Below, one piece after another: positions 44,643 to 54,042 of a DNA stretch of 64,000 bases. Origin of the DNA: an uncultured Rikenellaceae bacterium (lineage in GTDB: Bacteria > Bacteroidota > Bacteroidia > Bacteroidales > Rikenellaceae); assembly GCA_946486375.1 (NCBI GenBank), contig CAMLTW010000002.1, positions 397,196 to 461,195 on the forward strand, in the 5' to 3' direction. The first letter of the stretch is position 1. Each line of letters begins with the position of its first letter. The position numbers were made by a program, and so were the translations under genes. The notes beneath the pieces are model-generated. The model saw nothing but the letters and a program-made list of their open reading frames with translations. It made no database searches and had not been told where the DNA came from.

Positions 44643-44675
44643 CATCCGGCTCATAATCGAGCCGGATGTTTTTTT
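44643..44675 (+). terminator. Terminator after zeta-like operon
   Basis: A 10-bp stem CATCCGGCTC / GAGCCGGATG (44643-44652 with 44659-44668), 6-base loop, then seven T. Confidence 0.85.
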
Positions 44676-44753
44676 GCCGTCCGACAGCTTTTTCCCGGCA
44701 TAAGGTTCCTGCAAAAAAGGAATGAAAAGCCTTTCCGTTCTGTCTCCTGTAAA

Positions 44754-45173
44754 TCATGACGGCTTTGCTTCTTGCGATCGGGCGAGCACCTGTCGGAACC
44801 GTCGGGGAAGCCGGACGTTTTCCATTTCCGCCGCCTCCCGGAAAAGGGGGGCGATTTCCTCCGGAGAAAAACCCGCGATGCCGCACCCGATTTCGGTGAC
44901 CAGGAAATGCTTTTCGGGGTGTTCGCGGGCGAACCGGATGAATTCGTCCACGTAAGGCCGTATCTCGTCCGCTTCTTCGAACATGGTCGGTATCGCATAG
45001 GTCTGCCCCTGAAGTCCGCTTCCCTGTCCCCAGCGGGCTCCCCATTCCATCGCCTGACGGGCCGCCCCTCCGCCGTGATGTCCGGCCAGGTTGCTTCCGA
45101 ATACGAAAATTTCGTCCGGTTCCAGTCGGGTGATGCGGTCGGGCGTGACGTTTTCGGTACGGATTTCGTTCAT
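44754..45173 (-). CDS. A1S_2505-like macro-domain-type protein
   Basis: A 139-residue protein from ATG 45173 (MNEIRTENVTPDRITRLEPD). It carries FVFGSNLAGHHGGGAARQAM and WGQGSGLQGQTYAIPT, the hallmarks of the A1S_2505 family found in phages and bacteria and related to macro or ADP-ribose-binding folds. The later VTEIGCGIAGFSPEEIAPLF is also typical. A role in ADP-ribose or nucleotide handling is family knowledge applied by inference. The open frame extends further upstream but lacks features. Confidence 0.7.
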   Translation of the reverse strand: MNEIRTENVTPDRITRLEPDEIFVFGSNLAGHHGGGAARQAMEWGARWGQGSGLQGQTYAIPTMFEEADEIRPYVDEFIRFAREHPEKHFLVTEIGCGIAGFSPEEIAPLFREAAEMENVRLPRRFRQVLARSQEAKPS

Positions 45174-45390
45174 TTCGCACGTATTTTTTAAAGGTCGGAT
45201 TCGCTTGCCGAACACACCTTCCGCTTTTCCTGCTTTCGCCTCGGACGTATTGTCCCGCTGCTTTTTTACGGGATCGGCCCGTCCCCTGCCATGTCTGCGG
45301 TAGGAGAGTTCCGGTGTGACCGGTGCGGGAATGTTCGCAATCGGCATACCAAAGTTCCCGGTTACGAACGGAACCGGAAACTTCCGGAGG

Positions 45391-46116
45391 TCACAACCGG
45401 TTCTTTTCCAGAAATTCGAGGAACGCTTCCCGGTTGTGGTTGCCCAGCGGAATTCGGTTCGCTCCGATGATCACGTGGTTGTTCTCGAAGGCGTTGACCC
45501 GGTCGAGATTCACGATGAAGGATTTATGGATTCGAAAAAACCTGTCCTGCGGCAGTTTCTCCTCCACGTTTTTCATGGAACTTTTGGTCACGTAATTGCG
45601 GTCGGGCGTGGCGATTTTGACGTAATCCTTCAGCCCTTCCACGAATTCGATGTCGGCGATGTTGATCCGTACGGTCGAGTATTCGACCCGCACCATGATA
45701 TAGTCCGGCGTGCCGGACGGCGTTTCCGCCGGAGTTGTGCCGTTCTTTTTCAGACAGTACAGTTCATAGGCTTTGGTGACCGCCTTGAAAAAACGGTCGA
45801 AGGAAAACGGTTTCAGCAGGTAGTCGACCACGTTCAGCTCGTAACCCGTCAGGGCGTAGTCCGGATAGGCGGTCGTGAAAATCACCATGGGAAGGTTATC
45901 CGTCATGCGCACGAAGTCGACCCCGGTCAGGTGGGGCATGTTGATGTCCAGGAACATCAGGTCGACCGGTGCCTGCTGCAGGATTTCTGCCGCTTCGATA
46001 GCGCTCGAAGCGGTAGCCGTGAGTTCGATGTACCCCACCTTCTCGCAAAAGCCTTCGATGATGCGCAGCGCCAGCGGCTCGTCGTCCACAGCCATACATT
46101 TCATATCCGGAAACAT
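45391..46116 (-). CDS. LytTR-type response regulator
   Basis: A 241-residue regulator. The receiver domain (residues 1-120) has the phospho-acceptor Asp in LMFLDINMPHLTGVDF near residue 57 and the conserved Lys in YLLKPFS near residue 103. The C-terminal LytTR DNA-binding domain (residues 140-241) has FVEGLKDYVKIATPDRNYVT and FRIHKSFIVNLDRV. It pairs with the histidine kinase upstream on the same strand and probably regulates the outer-membrane gene or other targets. Confidence 0.9.
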   Translation of the reverse strand: MFPDMKCMAVDDEPLALRIIEGFCEKVGYIELTATASSAIEAAEILQQAPVDLMFLDINMPHLTGVDFVRMTDNLPMVIFTTAYPDYALTGYELNVVDYLLKPFSFDRFFKAVTKAYELYCLKKNGTTPAETPSGTPDYIMVRVEYSTVRINIADIEFVEGLKDYVKIATPDRNYVTKSSMKNVEEKLPQDRFFRIHKSFIVNLDRVNAFENNHVIIGANRIPLGNHNREAFLEFLEKNRL

Positions 46117-46242
46117 TTAGGTATCGTAAAGTTAATAAAAAAATCCCGGTTCCGGAAGGCTGCTTTTCCTGGCTGCAGGGAAAAAGCGGAATTGATCCCG
46201 TTTCTGTTTCGGGATGCCCGTCCGATGCCGATGACCCGGAAA

Positions 46243-47487
46243 TCAGTTTCCCGGATTTTCCCGTCGATCCAAATTCAGCTGAAGCGTGACGGTGAAAACT
46301 CCGTTTTTTTCTTCCGCCTTCAGCCGGTAGCCGCCGCTGCCGTAAATTAGTTCGAGCCGCCGCCGGATGTTCCGGATTCCGATTCCCGAATGCCGGGCGT
46401 CCGTGTTCGGCTTTTTGACGATCCGGTTGCTGACGGCGAACAGGAATTCGCTTCCGGTAACGTCCATCCGAATGTTCACGAAAGAGGGTTCCACGCTGTC
46501 CACCCCGAATTTGAAGGCGTTTTCCAGGATCGGGATCAGCAGCATGGGTTCGATCCGGTGGGGCCGCGTATCTCCGTCGATCCGGATGGAAACGTCGGTT
46601 TTGTCCGTGATCCGAAGTTTTTGCAGGTCGATGTAATCGTAGATCACCGCTACCTCGTCGGCCAGCGGCACCCGGTCGCGGTTGGTTTCGTAGAGCATGT
46701 AGCGAAGGATCGACGACAGTTTCACGATGGCGTCCGCAGCCGGATCGGAGGCTCCGATGGTATAGGAGTAAATGGAATTGAGCGTGTTGAACAGGAAATG
46801 GGGGTTGATCTGTTGCTTGAGGTAAGCCAGCTCCGCGGTGATTTTTTCCTTTTCCATTTCCGAACGCCGCAATTCCGCTTTCCGGGATTTCTCGTAATAG
46901 GCGATGGCCACGGAAGCCATGTAGAAGAACAGCAGCGTGTAGATGTAGGGCATGTTGAACCGGGAGAGGGGATCGTAGCCGCTGCGGAGGAAGCCCCGGG
47001 CGAAAGCCCGCGACCTTTCGTATTCACGCCTCAGTCGCCCGTATTCTTCTTCCTGTTCGGTAAACGTCAATTCGGGCGGGAGCGGTGTTTCCCGGTCGAG
47101 GCCCCGCCTGCGGATTTCCCGGTGGAACCGTTCCCGTTCGCGGTCTTTCCGTTCGAACGACTCCCGGATATCGCCGTAACTTTCCATTTCGTTGCTGATC
47201 CGGGTGATGTTGTTGCGCACCGACCACATGGCCTGGTATTTTATCGCCACGAACGAGAAGGCGAACACGGCCAGCGCTGCGGCCACATAGGCGACGATGC
47301 GGCGCCGGAACAGCAGCCGGGGAATCAGCAGCAGATAGTTCACGTAGAAAATGAAGAGGTAGAAGAGCCACGTGATGATCGTGCTTCCCCAGTTCACGTC
47401 CACGGAATACCCCCGGATGATGAACAGGTTGATGACGATCAGGGCGATCCACACCAGCAGGTGTACGGCTGTGCCGGGAATCTTCAT
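46243..47487 (-). CDS. LytS/YehU-type sensor histidine kinase
   Basis: A 414-residue kinase. Four hydrophobic helices (residues 5-90 and 165-185) are followed by the His_kinase domain with the phospho-acceptor in LKQQINPHFLFNTLNSIYSY and an HATPase domain (ILENAFKFGVDSV, GIGIRNIRRRLELIYGSGG). Between them lies a charged coiled coil (residues 95-165). It follows the outer-membrane gene by 54 bp and precedes the LytTR regulator by 126 bp, so the three genes are a likely signalling unit. Confidence 0.9.
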   Translation of the reverse strand: MKIPGTAVHLLVWIALIVINLFIIRGYSVDVNWGSTIITWLFYLFIFYVNYLLLIPRLLFRRRIVAYVAAALAVFAFSFVAIKYQAMWSVRNNITRISNEMESYGDIRESFERKDRERERFHREIRRRGLDRETPLPPELTFTEQEEEYGRLRREYERSRAFARGFLRSGYDPLSRFNMPYIYTLLFFYMASVAIAYYEKSRKAELRRSEMEKEKITAELAYLKQQINPHFLFNTLNSIYSYTIGASDPAADAIVKLSSILRYMLYETNRDRVPLADEVAVIYDYIDLQKLRITDKTDVSIRIDGDTRPHRIEPMLLIPILENAFKFGVDSVEPSFVNIRMDVTGSEFLFAVSNRIVKKPNTDARHSGIGIRNIRRRLELIYGSGGYRLKAEEKNGVFTVTLQLNLDRRENPGN

Positions 47488-47541
47488 ATCGGTAATCTTT
47501 ATAAACGTTCGGTTGCGGTTTTCCGCATGGTCGTAGCCGGA

Positions 47542-50379
47542 TCAGAAATGGCGTCCCCCTCCGTAGCCGCCACGGTAACCGCCTCCCCGCGGCCCGTCGA
47601 AGCCGCGCCGTCCGCCTTCGGGAGCGTCGTTCCGATCCCGGTTGGCCGATTTGCTCAGGGAGTTCATCGAATTGAACCGGAAACTCAGGGTCGCCATCAG
47701 GTATCGTCCGATGGTGTTCGTCCAGGTATCCTGAATGTAGTTGTCCCCGATGGTATGCTGAAGGTTTTTGTTCTGCTTCAGGATGTCGTACATCGTGATG
47801 CGGAATTCGGCCGTTCTGCGCCGGAGGAATTTCCGTCCGATTCCCGCATTCCACAGGCAGTAGCTTTGCGTAAAACCCGAAGTGGATGCATTGTGGTTGT
47901 AGCGGTAGGAAATATCCGTGTTGAACACGAAGCCCCCCAGAAAGATGACGTTGATCCGGGCCGTGACGTTTTCGCTGATGTACTTGGTGTCCGTTTTCGC
48001 GGAATTGGAAACGTAGCTGTAACTGGTGGCGGAGGAAATGTCGAAATCCACGTTTTCCGAAACGTTGCTCGATATGCCTATCCGGGCACCGATGTTGTTG
48101 CTGGTGGCATGGTTCAGTTCCGTTCCGCTGTAAGACGGCGAACGGGTGAAACTGTAATTGCCCGAAAGATTCAGTTTGGAACGGATGAAGTTCAGCGGCA
48201 GGCTGTAACCGACCATCGTGCTCAGCGAGTAATATCCGTTCAGGTTGACCGGAGTCCGGAGTTGCGAGCCCTTCTGCGCCTGGAAGCCGTTGTAATTCGT
48301 CAGCACCGTATCCCGTTCGAAAAACTGCGTGCGGTAGGCTACGCTGTTTCGCGTCGTCCGTGCGTTGAGCATCAGGAACAGGTTGGTCGATTTCTCGATG
48401 TTCGTCGCGAAATAGTGAAAAGTCAGCCGGTGGGTATAGCTCTGTTTCAGGAAGGGATTCCCGGCGGTCAGCTGCAGCGGGTTGGAATTGTCGATCACGT
48501 TCTGCAACTGCTCGATGGAAGGGAGGCCCGCGCTTCCGTTGTACCGGATGCGCAGGTTCTTGGAACGATCCAGTTCATAGCGGAACTGCACGGACGGCTC
48601 CCAGCTGTAAAACGTCCGGTCGAGGTTGAGCGTGCCGGGAAACGTTTCCTCCTTTTTCAACTCCGCCGCTTCGTAGTCCACCCCTACGCTCAGCCGGCTG
48701 TTTCCCTTGCGGAAACTGTAACCGATTCCCCCGCTGTTGGTCAGGTAGTTGCGGGTGAAGATGTTCGAAAGGGTCGTGTCCGGCACCGCTTCGTCGATCA
48801 GAAAATCGTAGGCCAGCTTTTCCGATTTGCTGTGTTCGTAGCTGATCCGGTAGTTGAACAGGATCCGGGAGGATTTACTGAGCGGTTCCGCATAGGTCAG
48901 CCGTCCGGTAACGTTGCGGTTCCATCCCCTGGAAAGGGTTTTCAGCCAGGTTTCGTCGGTGGTATTATCGGTAGTGTCGACCTGCCAGGCGTCGCTGCTG
49001 TTGTCGCTCAGGCTTCCCCGGAAGGAGGTGGTCAGCGCTCGCCCCGCTTTTTTTCCCAAACGCCTTGTCCAGATGAGGTTTCCTCCTACGTTATAGCTGT
49101 TCCCGTCGCTGGTGTTCAGCGTGTTGGTGTAGCTGTTCTGTTCCGCTTCCCCGCCGGTAACCACGTTGGACGCCATCCGGTGGTTCCACGAGTCGTTGTT
49201 TCGGAACGAGGCGTTCGGGGTAAAGAGAATCCGGTTGTTGGTGTCGGGCTGCGTTTCCAGCCGGATGAAAAAGTTATGGTTGTAATTGTTGCTTTTGGAG
49301 AGACTGGTATCCTGGTAAATCCGCGACTCGAACTGTTCGGTCGGGAAATAGTCCTGAATCCGTTCGGTTTCCCGTTTCGAGTGCCGGTTGCTGTACATGT
49401 AACCCCCCGTAAATTTCGTTTTCCGTTGTTTGCCCCATTCTCCCGCGTAATTGAGTCCGAAGGAATTGATCGTATTCATGCCGCTCGACCCTCCGAAACC
49501 GCCTCCGCCGTCGTCGGACATCGTAACCCGCGTTCGGTTGATGTTGTTGGTCGTCCCGTTGACTGACCACCGGTTCCGCTCGGTGAAGGTGTTGATGTTA
49601 CCCCCGACGATGTAGCGGCTCTGGTATTTGCCGTCGATGTTCTTGTCCAGTTCCATGCCGTATCCCGCTTCGAGACGTCCCGTGGTGCTGCGGTTCACCT
49701 TGTGTTTGGTCACGATGTTCAGGGCTTTGCTCGTCTGCCCGTCGTCGTATCCGATGAATTTCGCTTCGTCGCTCAGTTCGTCGAAGGTCTGGATGCTTTC
49801 CACCGCACTGGCGGGAAGGTTGCGCAGGGCGGCCATCGGGTCGTCCCCGTAGAAAAGCTTTCCGTCCACATACACCCGCGTGACATCCTCTCCCTGCGAT
49901 TGGACTTTTCCGTCTTCCACCGTGATCCCCGGCATTTTGTTGGCCAGGTCTCCCGCATCGGCGTCCGGGTTGGTCTTGAAGGCGCTGGCATTGTATTGGG
50001 TGGTGTCTCCTTTCTGGATGGCCGTGGTGGAGGTGCCGACCACTTCCACCTTCTCGATGGTGTTCCCTTCCTCGTGCATCCGGACGGTTCCCAGGCTCAT
50101 CGTCGCCTTGTTGATTTTCACCTTGCGGTCGACGGTGCGATAGCCGAGGTAGGAAATGTTGACGTTCGCTTCCCGCATCGGAAGCCCCGTAACCGTGAAT
50201 TCGCCCTTGGCGTTGGCCGTGCCGTGGCGGGTGCTGTCCACCAGTACGAGCGCTCCCACCAGCGGATCTCCCGTGGCCGCGTCCACGACGATCCCCTTCA
50301 GGACGGCGTTTTTGGTTTGTGCGTGTCCGGCAGGGACGGTCAGCAGGAAGAAAAGGAGAAGAGACAAAAAGTTTTTCAT
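47542..50379 (-). CDS. Outer-membrane beta-barrel protein with CarboxypepD-like N-terminus
   Basis: A 945-residue outer-membrane protein from ATG 50379 (MKNFLSLLLFFLLTVPAGHA signal). A carboxypeptidase-regulatory-like domain (VLKGIVVDAATGDPLVGALV) precedes a plug-like region (TTAIQKGDTTQYNASAF, VYVDGKLFYGDDPMAAL, NLPASAVESIQTF), then a large barrel of the OMP_b-brl_3 type (SFRFNSMNSL end and a Gly/Arg-rich C-terminal tail). No TonB box like that of SusC is clear. Its linkage to a LytTR kinase-regulator pair suggests a sensor or a regulated target, which is inferred. Confidence 0.85.
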   Translation of the reverse strand: MKNFLSLLLFFLLTVPAGHAQTKNAVLKGIVVDAATGDPLVGALVLVDSTRHGTANAKGEFTVTGLPMREANVNISYLGYRTVDRKVKINKATMSLGTVRMHEEGNTIEKVEVVGTSTTAIQKGDTTQYNASAFKTNPDADAGDLANKMPGITVEDGKVQSQGEDVTRVYVDGKLFYGDDPMAALRNLPASAVESIQTFDELSDEAKFIGYDDGQTSKALNIVTKHKVNRSTTGRLEAGYGMELDKNIDGKYQSRYIVGGNINTFTERNRWSVNGTTNNINRTRVTMSDDGGGGFGGSSGMNTINSFGLNYAGEWGKQRKTKFTGGYMYSNRHSKRETERIQDYFPTEQFESRIYQDTSLSKSNNYNHNFFIRLETQPDTNNRILFTPNASFRNNDSWNHRMASNVVTGGEAEQNSYTNTLNTSDGNSYNVGGNLIWTRRLGKKAGRALTTSFRGSLSDNSSDAWQVDTTDNTTDETWLKTLSRGWNRNVTGRLTYAEPLSKSSRILFNYRISYEHSKSEKLAYDFLIDEAVPDTTLSNIFTRNYLTNSGGIGYSFRKGNSRLSVGVDYEAAELKKEETFPGTLNLDRTFYSWEPSVQFRYELDRSKNLRIRYNGSAGLPSIEQLQNVIDNSNPLQLTAGNPFLKQSYTHRLTFHYFATNIEKSTNLFLMLNARTTRNSVAYRTQFFERDTVLTNYNGFQAQKGSQLRTPVNLNGYYSLSTMVGYSLPLNFIRSKLNLSGNYSFTRSPSYSGTELNHATSNNIGARIGISSNVSENVDFDISSATSYSYVSNSAKTDTKYISENVTARINVIFLGGFVFNTDISYRYNHNASTSGFTQSYCLWNAGIGRKFLRRRTAEFRITMYDILKQNKNLQHTIGDNYIQDTWTNTIGRYLMATLSFRFNSMNSLSKSANRDRNDAPEGGRRGFDGPRGGGYRGGYGGGRHF

Positions 50380-50407
50380 GGTTCTTGAATGTGTAGTCGG
50401 TACATAA

Positions 50408-50415
50408 CAAAAGTA
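50408..50415 (-). promoter_or_regulatory. -7 element for outer-membrane barrel operon
   Basis: On the minus strand TACTTTTG matches TAnnTTTG, 28 bp before the start codon, with a TTTTG about 24 bp further upstream. Confidence 0.55.
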
Positions 50416-50643
50416 TGACCGGAATCCGGAAAACCGGAACAAAATAGATGAACCGGCTTTTTTCGTAGACAAAATCCGATTGTTCCGGTTTATGGGGATA
50501 AAATGGGGGATTCGGAGAATTTGTCGTATTTTTGCAGGGACGGACTTCGATTCGGACGGTATCCGAACGGAGAAATCCGCTCGTTTTACAGGCCGGTCCG
50601 TAATATTTTTATCCGATTGGGAAAACAATTTTAAGACGACGAT

Positions 50644-51000
50644 ATGAAAAAGATTTGGATTTGGGGTACCGTGCTGTTGTTCGCCGGTGCCGTCGGCGCG
50701 GTTTCGGCGGAAACCGAAATGCGGGGCCGGTCGGTCAGTCGGCCGGAATGGTGCGGGATGCCCTGCGAACGGACTTGCGAGCCGGTTTCCGGCCGCGGTT
50801 GCGATGCATACGGGGATTGCTCCGCCTGCCGGGATGGAAAGTTTTGCCGGGAGCACCGGGAAGTCAGGGAATACCGGATGAACCGGCGCCGTTACGGAAA
50901 ACGCCGGAATTACCGGGCCAACCGGGGCCGGGGATGCTGTCGGTACGAGGATGTTCGCCGGCCGGAAAATTGTCCTTCCCGTTGTCCGTACCGGGATTGA
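50644..51000 (+). CDS. Secreted Cys- and Arg-rich small protein
   Basis: A 118-residue protein with a signal peptide (MKKIWIWGTVLLFAGAVGAV, cut after SAE). The mature ~95 residues hold eleven Cys, including CDAYGDCSACRDGKFC, and a strongly basic Arg/Asn segment (RMNRRRYGKRRNYRANRGRG). The Cys suggest a disulfide-rich fold. No family is recognised. It is divergent from the outer-membrane barrel gene. Its nature as an antimicrobial-like or adhesion peptide would be guesswork. Confidence 0.6.
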   Translation: MKKIWIWGTVLLFAGAVGAVSAETEMRGRSVSRPEWCGMPCERTCEPVSGRGCDAYGDCSACRDGKFCREHREVREYRMNRRRYGKRRNYRANRGRGCCRYEDVRRPENCPSRCPYRD

Positions 51001-51083
51001 TCCCGGATTCGGGTTTTTCTTCGCTTGAAAAGGCCTGTCCGTATCTGCACGGACAGGCCTTTTTTCGGAAATATTTCAGCGGC

Positions 51084-53051
51084 TTATTCGCTTTCCCGCA
51101 ACCAGACGGACATGGCTCCCGGTCCCCGGTGCGCCCATGCATAATAGGGGATCAGGGTAAGATTCACCTTTTTCATTTCGGCTTTCCGGCCCGTTTCGGT
51201 TACGGCCTGCGCCGGCGTCCGCAAAACGGTGATTCCGCACAGGGAATCCGGCAGGGCCTGAATGTCGAACCGGGCGTTGCGGTTCAGCCGGACGTTCAGC
51301 ACGTCGAAATCGTTGTCGCACCATTCCGCGCAGTAAACCAGCGGCCCCCGTTCCACGGCCACGCGCCCGCTGTCGGCCTTCACCAGCGGATGGGCGGTCA
51401 CCACGCGGGGTTCCATGTCGAAATGCAGGGCGATCGCGTCTCCCTTTTTCCATTTCCGGGCGATTCCGAAATAACCTTTTTCCAAAGTTCCTTCCGCCTT
51501 TTCCCCGTTCACGGTCACCGTGTAGTTCAATTTTTTCCCGTCTGCGTACCGGTAGAGGTCGCCCGGCAGCACGTCGCCCTGCACCCAGCCCGGAATCCGC
51601 ACCTTCACCGTCATCTTCCGGCTCTTTTCCGGGTTCACTTCCAGCCGGATGTCTCCGTTCCACGGGTAATCGGTCGTCTGGCGAAGGGCGACGGCGTTCC
51701 CGTTTACCTTTACCTCAGCTTCGTTGGACAGGAACAGGTTGACATACAGGCTGTCGTCTTTCACCGCATACACGTAGCCCGGCATCGAGGGAATGAATCG
51801 GCAGATGTTGGACGGGCAGCAGGCGCAGCCGAACCACGGCTGTCGTTGGTAGTCGCCCTTGCATTCCAGCGGGTTGGGATAGAAAAACGATCCCCCGTCC
51901 AGCGATACGCCCGAAATCAGGCCGTTGTAGAGCGTCCGTTCCAGCACGTCGAAATATTTGGCGTCCCCGTGCAGCAGGAACATCCGATAGTTCCAGTAGA
52001 CGTTTCCGATGGCCGCGCACGTTTCGCAGTAGGCCGATTCGTTCGGCAGTTCGTAGTTCGCGCCGAAAGCCTCTCTTCGGTGAAGGGCCCCGATGCCGCC
52101 GGTGAGGTAGAGCTTTTTGGTGACCACGTTGTCCCAGATGTTTCCGATGGCCCGGATGTAGGCCGTATCCCCGGTGAGCGCCGCCACGTCCGCGATGCCC
52201 GAATACATATAGGCGGCCCGCACGGCGTGTCCCACCGCTTCATCCTGCTGCAGGATGGGCAAGTGCACCTGATTGTAGATTCCCCGCTGGCCGGACAGGT
52301 AACCCCGTTTGTCGAGGAAATATTTCGCCATGTCGAGGTATTTCTTTTCGCCCGTCACCAGATAGAGCTTGGCCAGCGCCATTTCGGCGATCTGGTGACC
52401 CGGTATTCGCGCCACCTGACCTTCCCCGTCCCCGATTTCGCGGCAGACGCAGTCGGCGTACCGGATGGCGATGTCGAGGAAATTCCGTTTGCCCGTGGCC
52501 TGGTAGTAGGCGATGGCCCCTTCGATCATATGGCCGAGGTTATAGAATTCGTGACTCAGGTTTTCCACCGTTTCCCAGCGTTTGCTGCCGGCATGGCGGT
52601 GGGGATGTTCCGGGTTCATCGTCCGGGCCGTGTAAAGGTAACCGTCCGGTTCCTGCGCGCCCGCCACGATCACCAGTACGCTGTCGATGTATCTTTCCAG
52701 TGCCGGATCGGGATGGGTCTGAAGCTGGTAGCTGGCTCCTTCGATGGTCTTGTAAACGTCCGTATCGTCGAAGGAATATCCCAGCTGCTCGTAGTCCGGA
52801 CTGGGGTGGGCCGCCTTGATGAAGTTTTCGTATCGTCCCGTTTCTTCGCACTTGCTGAAAGCGAGGGGAATGGTGACTTCCCGGCTGGCCCGAAGGCGTT
52901 GGCCCCAGAAAGCGTCGTCCACGTTCACCGCGGTGAACGGTACGGGCGCGATGGGATAACCGTGCGGGTTTTCGGGCTGCGAGGTGCAGCCGGCGATCAG
53001 CAGAAGGGCGGAACCCGCTGCCGCGCCGAAAAGAAAATGAAGTTTGTTCAT
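51084..53051 (-). CDS. GH127-type beta-L-arabinofuranosidase (lipoprotein)
   Basis: A 655-residue lipoprotein from ATG 53051 (MNKLHFLFGAAAGSALLLIA, lipobox AGC). It is a GH127/GH146-type alpha/alpha-barrel. A Zn-Cys site and nucleophile are visible: Glu343 and Cys345 in YCETCAAIG and the pair Cys411-Cys412 in FGCACCPSN, matching the Glu-Cys and Cys-Cys arrangement of HypBA1. These enzymes release beta-L-arabinofuranose from plant glycans, e.g. hydroxyproline-linked arabinan. Its own -7 element is upstream. Probably surface or periplasmic. Confidence 0.85.
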   Translation of the reverse strand: MNKLHFLFGAAAGSALLLIAGCTSQPENPHGYPIAPVPFTAVNVDDAFWGQRLRASREVTIPLAFSKCEETGRYENFIKAAHPSPDYEQLGYSFDDTDVYKTIEGASYQLQTHPDPALERYIDSVLVIVAGAQEPDGYLYTARTMNPEHPHRHAGSKRWETVENLSHEFYNLGHMIEGAIAYYQATGKRNFLDIAIRYADCVCREIGDGEGQVARIPGHQIAEMALAKLYLVTGEKKYLDMAKYFLDKRGYLSGQRGIYNQVHLPILQQDEAVGHAVRAAYMYSGIADVAALTGDTAYIRAIGNIWDNVVTKKLYLTGGIGALHRREAFGANYELPNESAYCETCAAIGNVYWNYRMFLLHGDAKYFDVLERTLYNGLISGVSLDGGSFFYPNPLECKGDYQRQPWFGCACCPSNICRFIPSMPGYVYAVKDDSLYVNLFLSNEAEVKVNGNAVALRQTTDYPWNGDIRLEVNPEKSRKMTVKVRIPGWVQGDVLPGDLYRYADGKKLNYTVTVNGEKAEGTLEKGYFGIARKWKKGDAIALHFDMEPRVVTAHPLVKADSGRVAVERGPLVYCAEWCDNDFDVLNVRLNRNARFDIQALPDSLCGITVLRTPAQAVTETGRKAEMKKVNLTLIPYYAWAHRGPGAMSVWLRESE

Positions 53052-53090
53052 GATTTCGATGTTTGGGAAGTTGTCGGTTCGTATAAAATT

Positions 53091-53098
53091 CAAAGATA
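53091..53098 (-). promoter_or_regulatory. -7 element for GH127 gene
   Basis: TATCTTTG on the minus strand, 39 bp upstream of the start codon. Confidence 0.5.
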
Positions 53099-53266
53099 AA
53101 CATTTTCGGAGTTTCGCGAAACCGTTTTCCGTTTCGGACAGCGCTTTTTGCAGGAGCCCGTCGGCTGCGGAGAAAGATTGGATTTCTGGTTGTGAAAAGG
53201 TAAATTTGAAAACCGGAAAAATCCGCTTTCCCGGCTAATATGTCGCAGTAAAACCGTTAACCGACC

Positions 53267-53431
53267 ATGAAGAAACTGATTTTGTCGTTGTTCCTGATCG
53301 CTTCGCTTTTCCGGGATCGGGATCGGTTTTCCCGACCGGAGAAGGAGAAGATCGGAAACGAACGGCGACCGGTGCACGGGAGGGTGGGAAATAAGCCGGA
53401 GTTTGTTATCTTTGCCCGTTGGAAAATTTAA
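53267..53431 (+). pseudogene. Possible truncated secreted-protein ORF (54 aa)
   Basis: ATG 53267 encodes MKKLILSLFLIASLF, a good signal-peptide start, followed by 39 basic residues without a fold and a stop at 53429-53431, overlapping the YqeY promoter. It may be the 5' remnant of a lost secreted gene; it may also be chance. Low confidence. Confidence 0.25.
53407..53414 (+). promoter_or_regulatory. -7 element for yqeY
   Basis: TATCTTTG matches TAnnTTTG, 28 bp before the ATG at 53443. Confidence 0.55.
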
Positions 53432-53442
53432 ACCGAACCGTT

Positions 53443-53895
53443 ATGAGTCTGGAAGCGCAAATCAACAGCGACATAAAGGCCGCGATGCTGGCCCGGGAAA
53501 AGGTCAAACTCGAGTCCCTGCGGGCGGTCAAGGCAGCCATCCTGCTGGCGAAGACCTCCGGAGCGCATGCCGATGAGATCAGCGATGCGGAAGTGCTGAA
53601 AATCATGCAAAAGCTGGTGAAGCAACGGAAGGAGACCGCCGAAATCTACCGGCAACAGAACCGCCCGGAACTGGCTGAAAACGAATTGGCCGAAGCCGGT
53701 TACATCGAGGCTTATCTGCCGAAGCCGATGAGTCCGGAGGAACTGGAAACGGTTTTGAAAGGAATCATGGAACAGGTCGGAGCCAAAGGACCTGCGGACA
53801 TGGGGAAGGTGATGGGAGTCGCTGCCAAGCAACTGGCCGGGAAAGCGGACGGACGCATTATTTCCGAGGCGGTGAAAAAGTTGTTGCAGCCGTAG
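53443..53895 (+). CDS. yqeY: YqeY/GatB-related domain protein
   Basis: A 150-residue protein from ATG 53443 (MSLEAQINSDIKAAMLAREK); the TTG at 53419 is not preferred. It shows the GatB/YqeY signature (LRAVKAAI, NRPELAENELAEAGYIEAYL, MGKVMGVAAKQLAGKADGRI), the tRNA-binding tail domain also found at the end of GatB. The role of the stand-alone protein is unsettled. Common single-copy gene in Bacteroidota. Confidence 0.9.
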   Translation: MSLEAQINSDIKAAMLAREKVKLESLRAVKAAILLAKTSGAHADEISDAEVLKIMQKLVKQRKETAEIYRQQNRPELAENELAEAGYIEAYLPKPMSPEELETVLKGIMEQVGAKGPADMGKVMGVAAKQLAGKADGRIISEAVKKLLQP

Positions 53896-54042
53896 GGAAG
53901 GCAAACCGCTTCCGTCCGAGGGGCTGGAAGCAAGCGTGAAAAAACTTTCCGATTATCGCTTCCGAAAGGAAGCGTTCAAGAAGGATATGGAAAAGCGCAG
54001 ACCGGAAACTTTCCGGTCTGCACTTTTTTATGGCGGGGCCGA

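Noticed and set aside
46390..49566. Long rightward frame of 1058 codons over the histidine kinase and outer-membrane genes
   Set aside because: It lies opposite two genes with clear motifs, and its protein is Arg/Val/His-rich with no domain; it is a shadow frame of high-GC DNA.
50655..53099. 814-codon rightward frame across GH127
   Set aside because: Antisense to the GH127 enzyme, which has conserved catalytic residues; shadow only.
53267..53431. Functional secreted protein from the 54-codon ORF
   Set aside because: The signal-like start is followed by a featureless tail and overlaps the yqeY promoter; listed only as a possible remnant.
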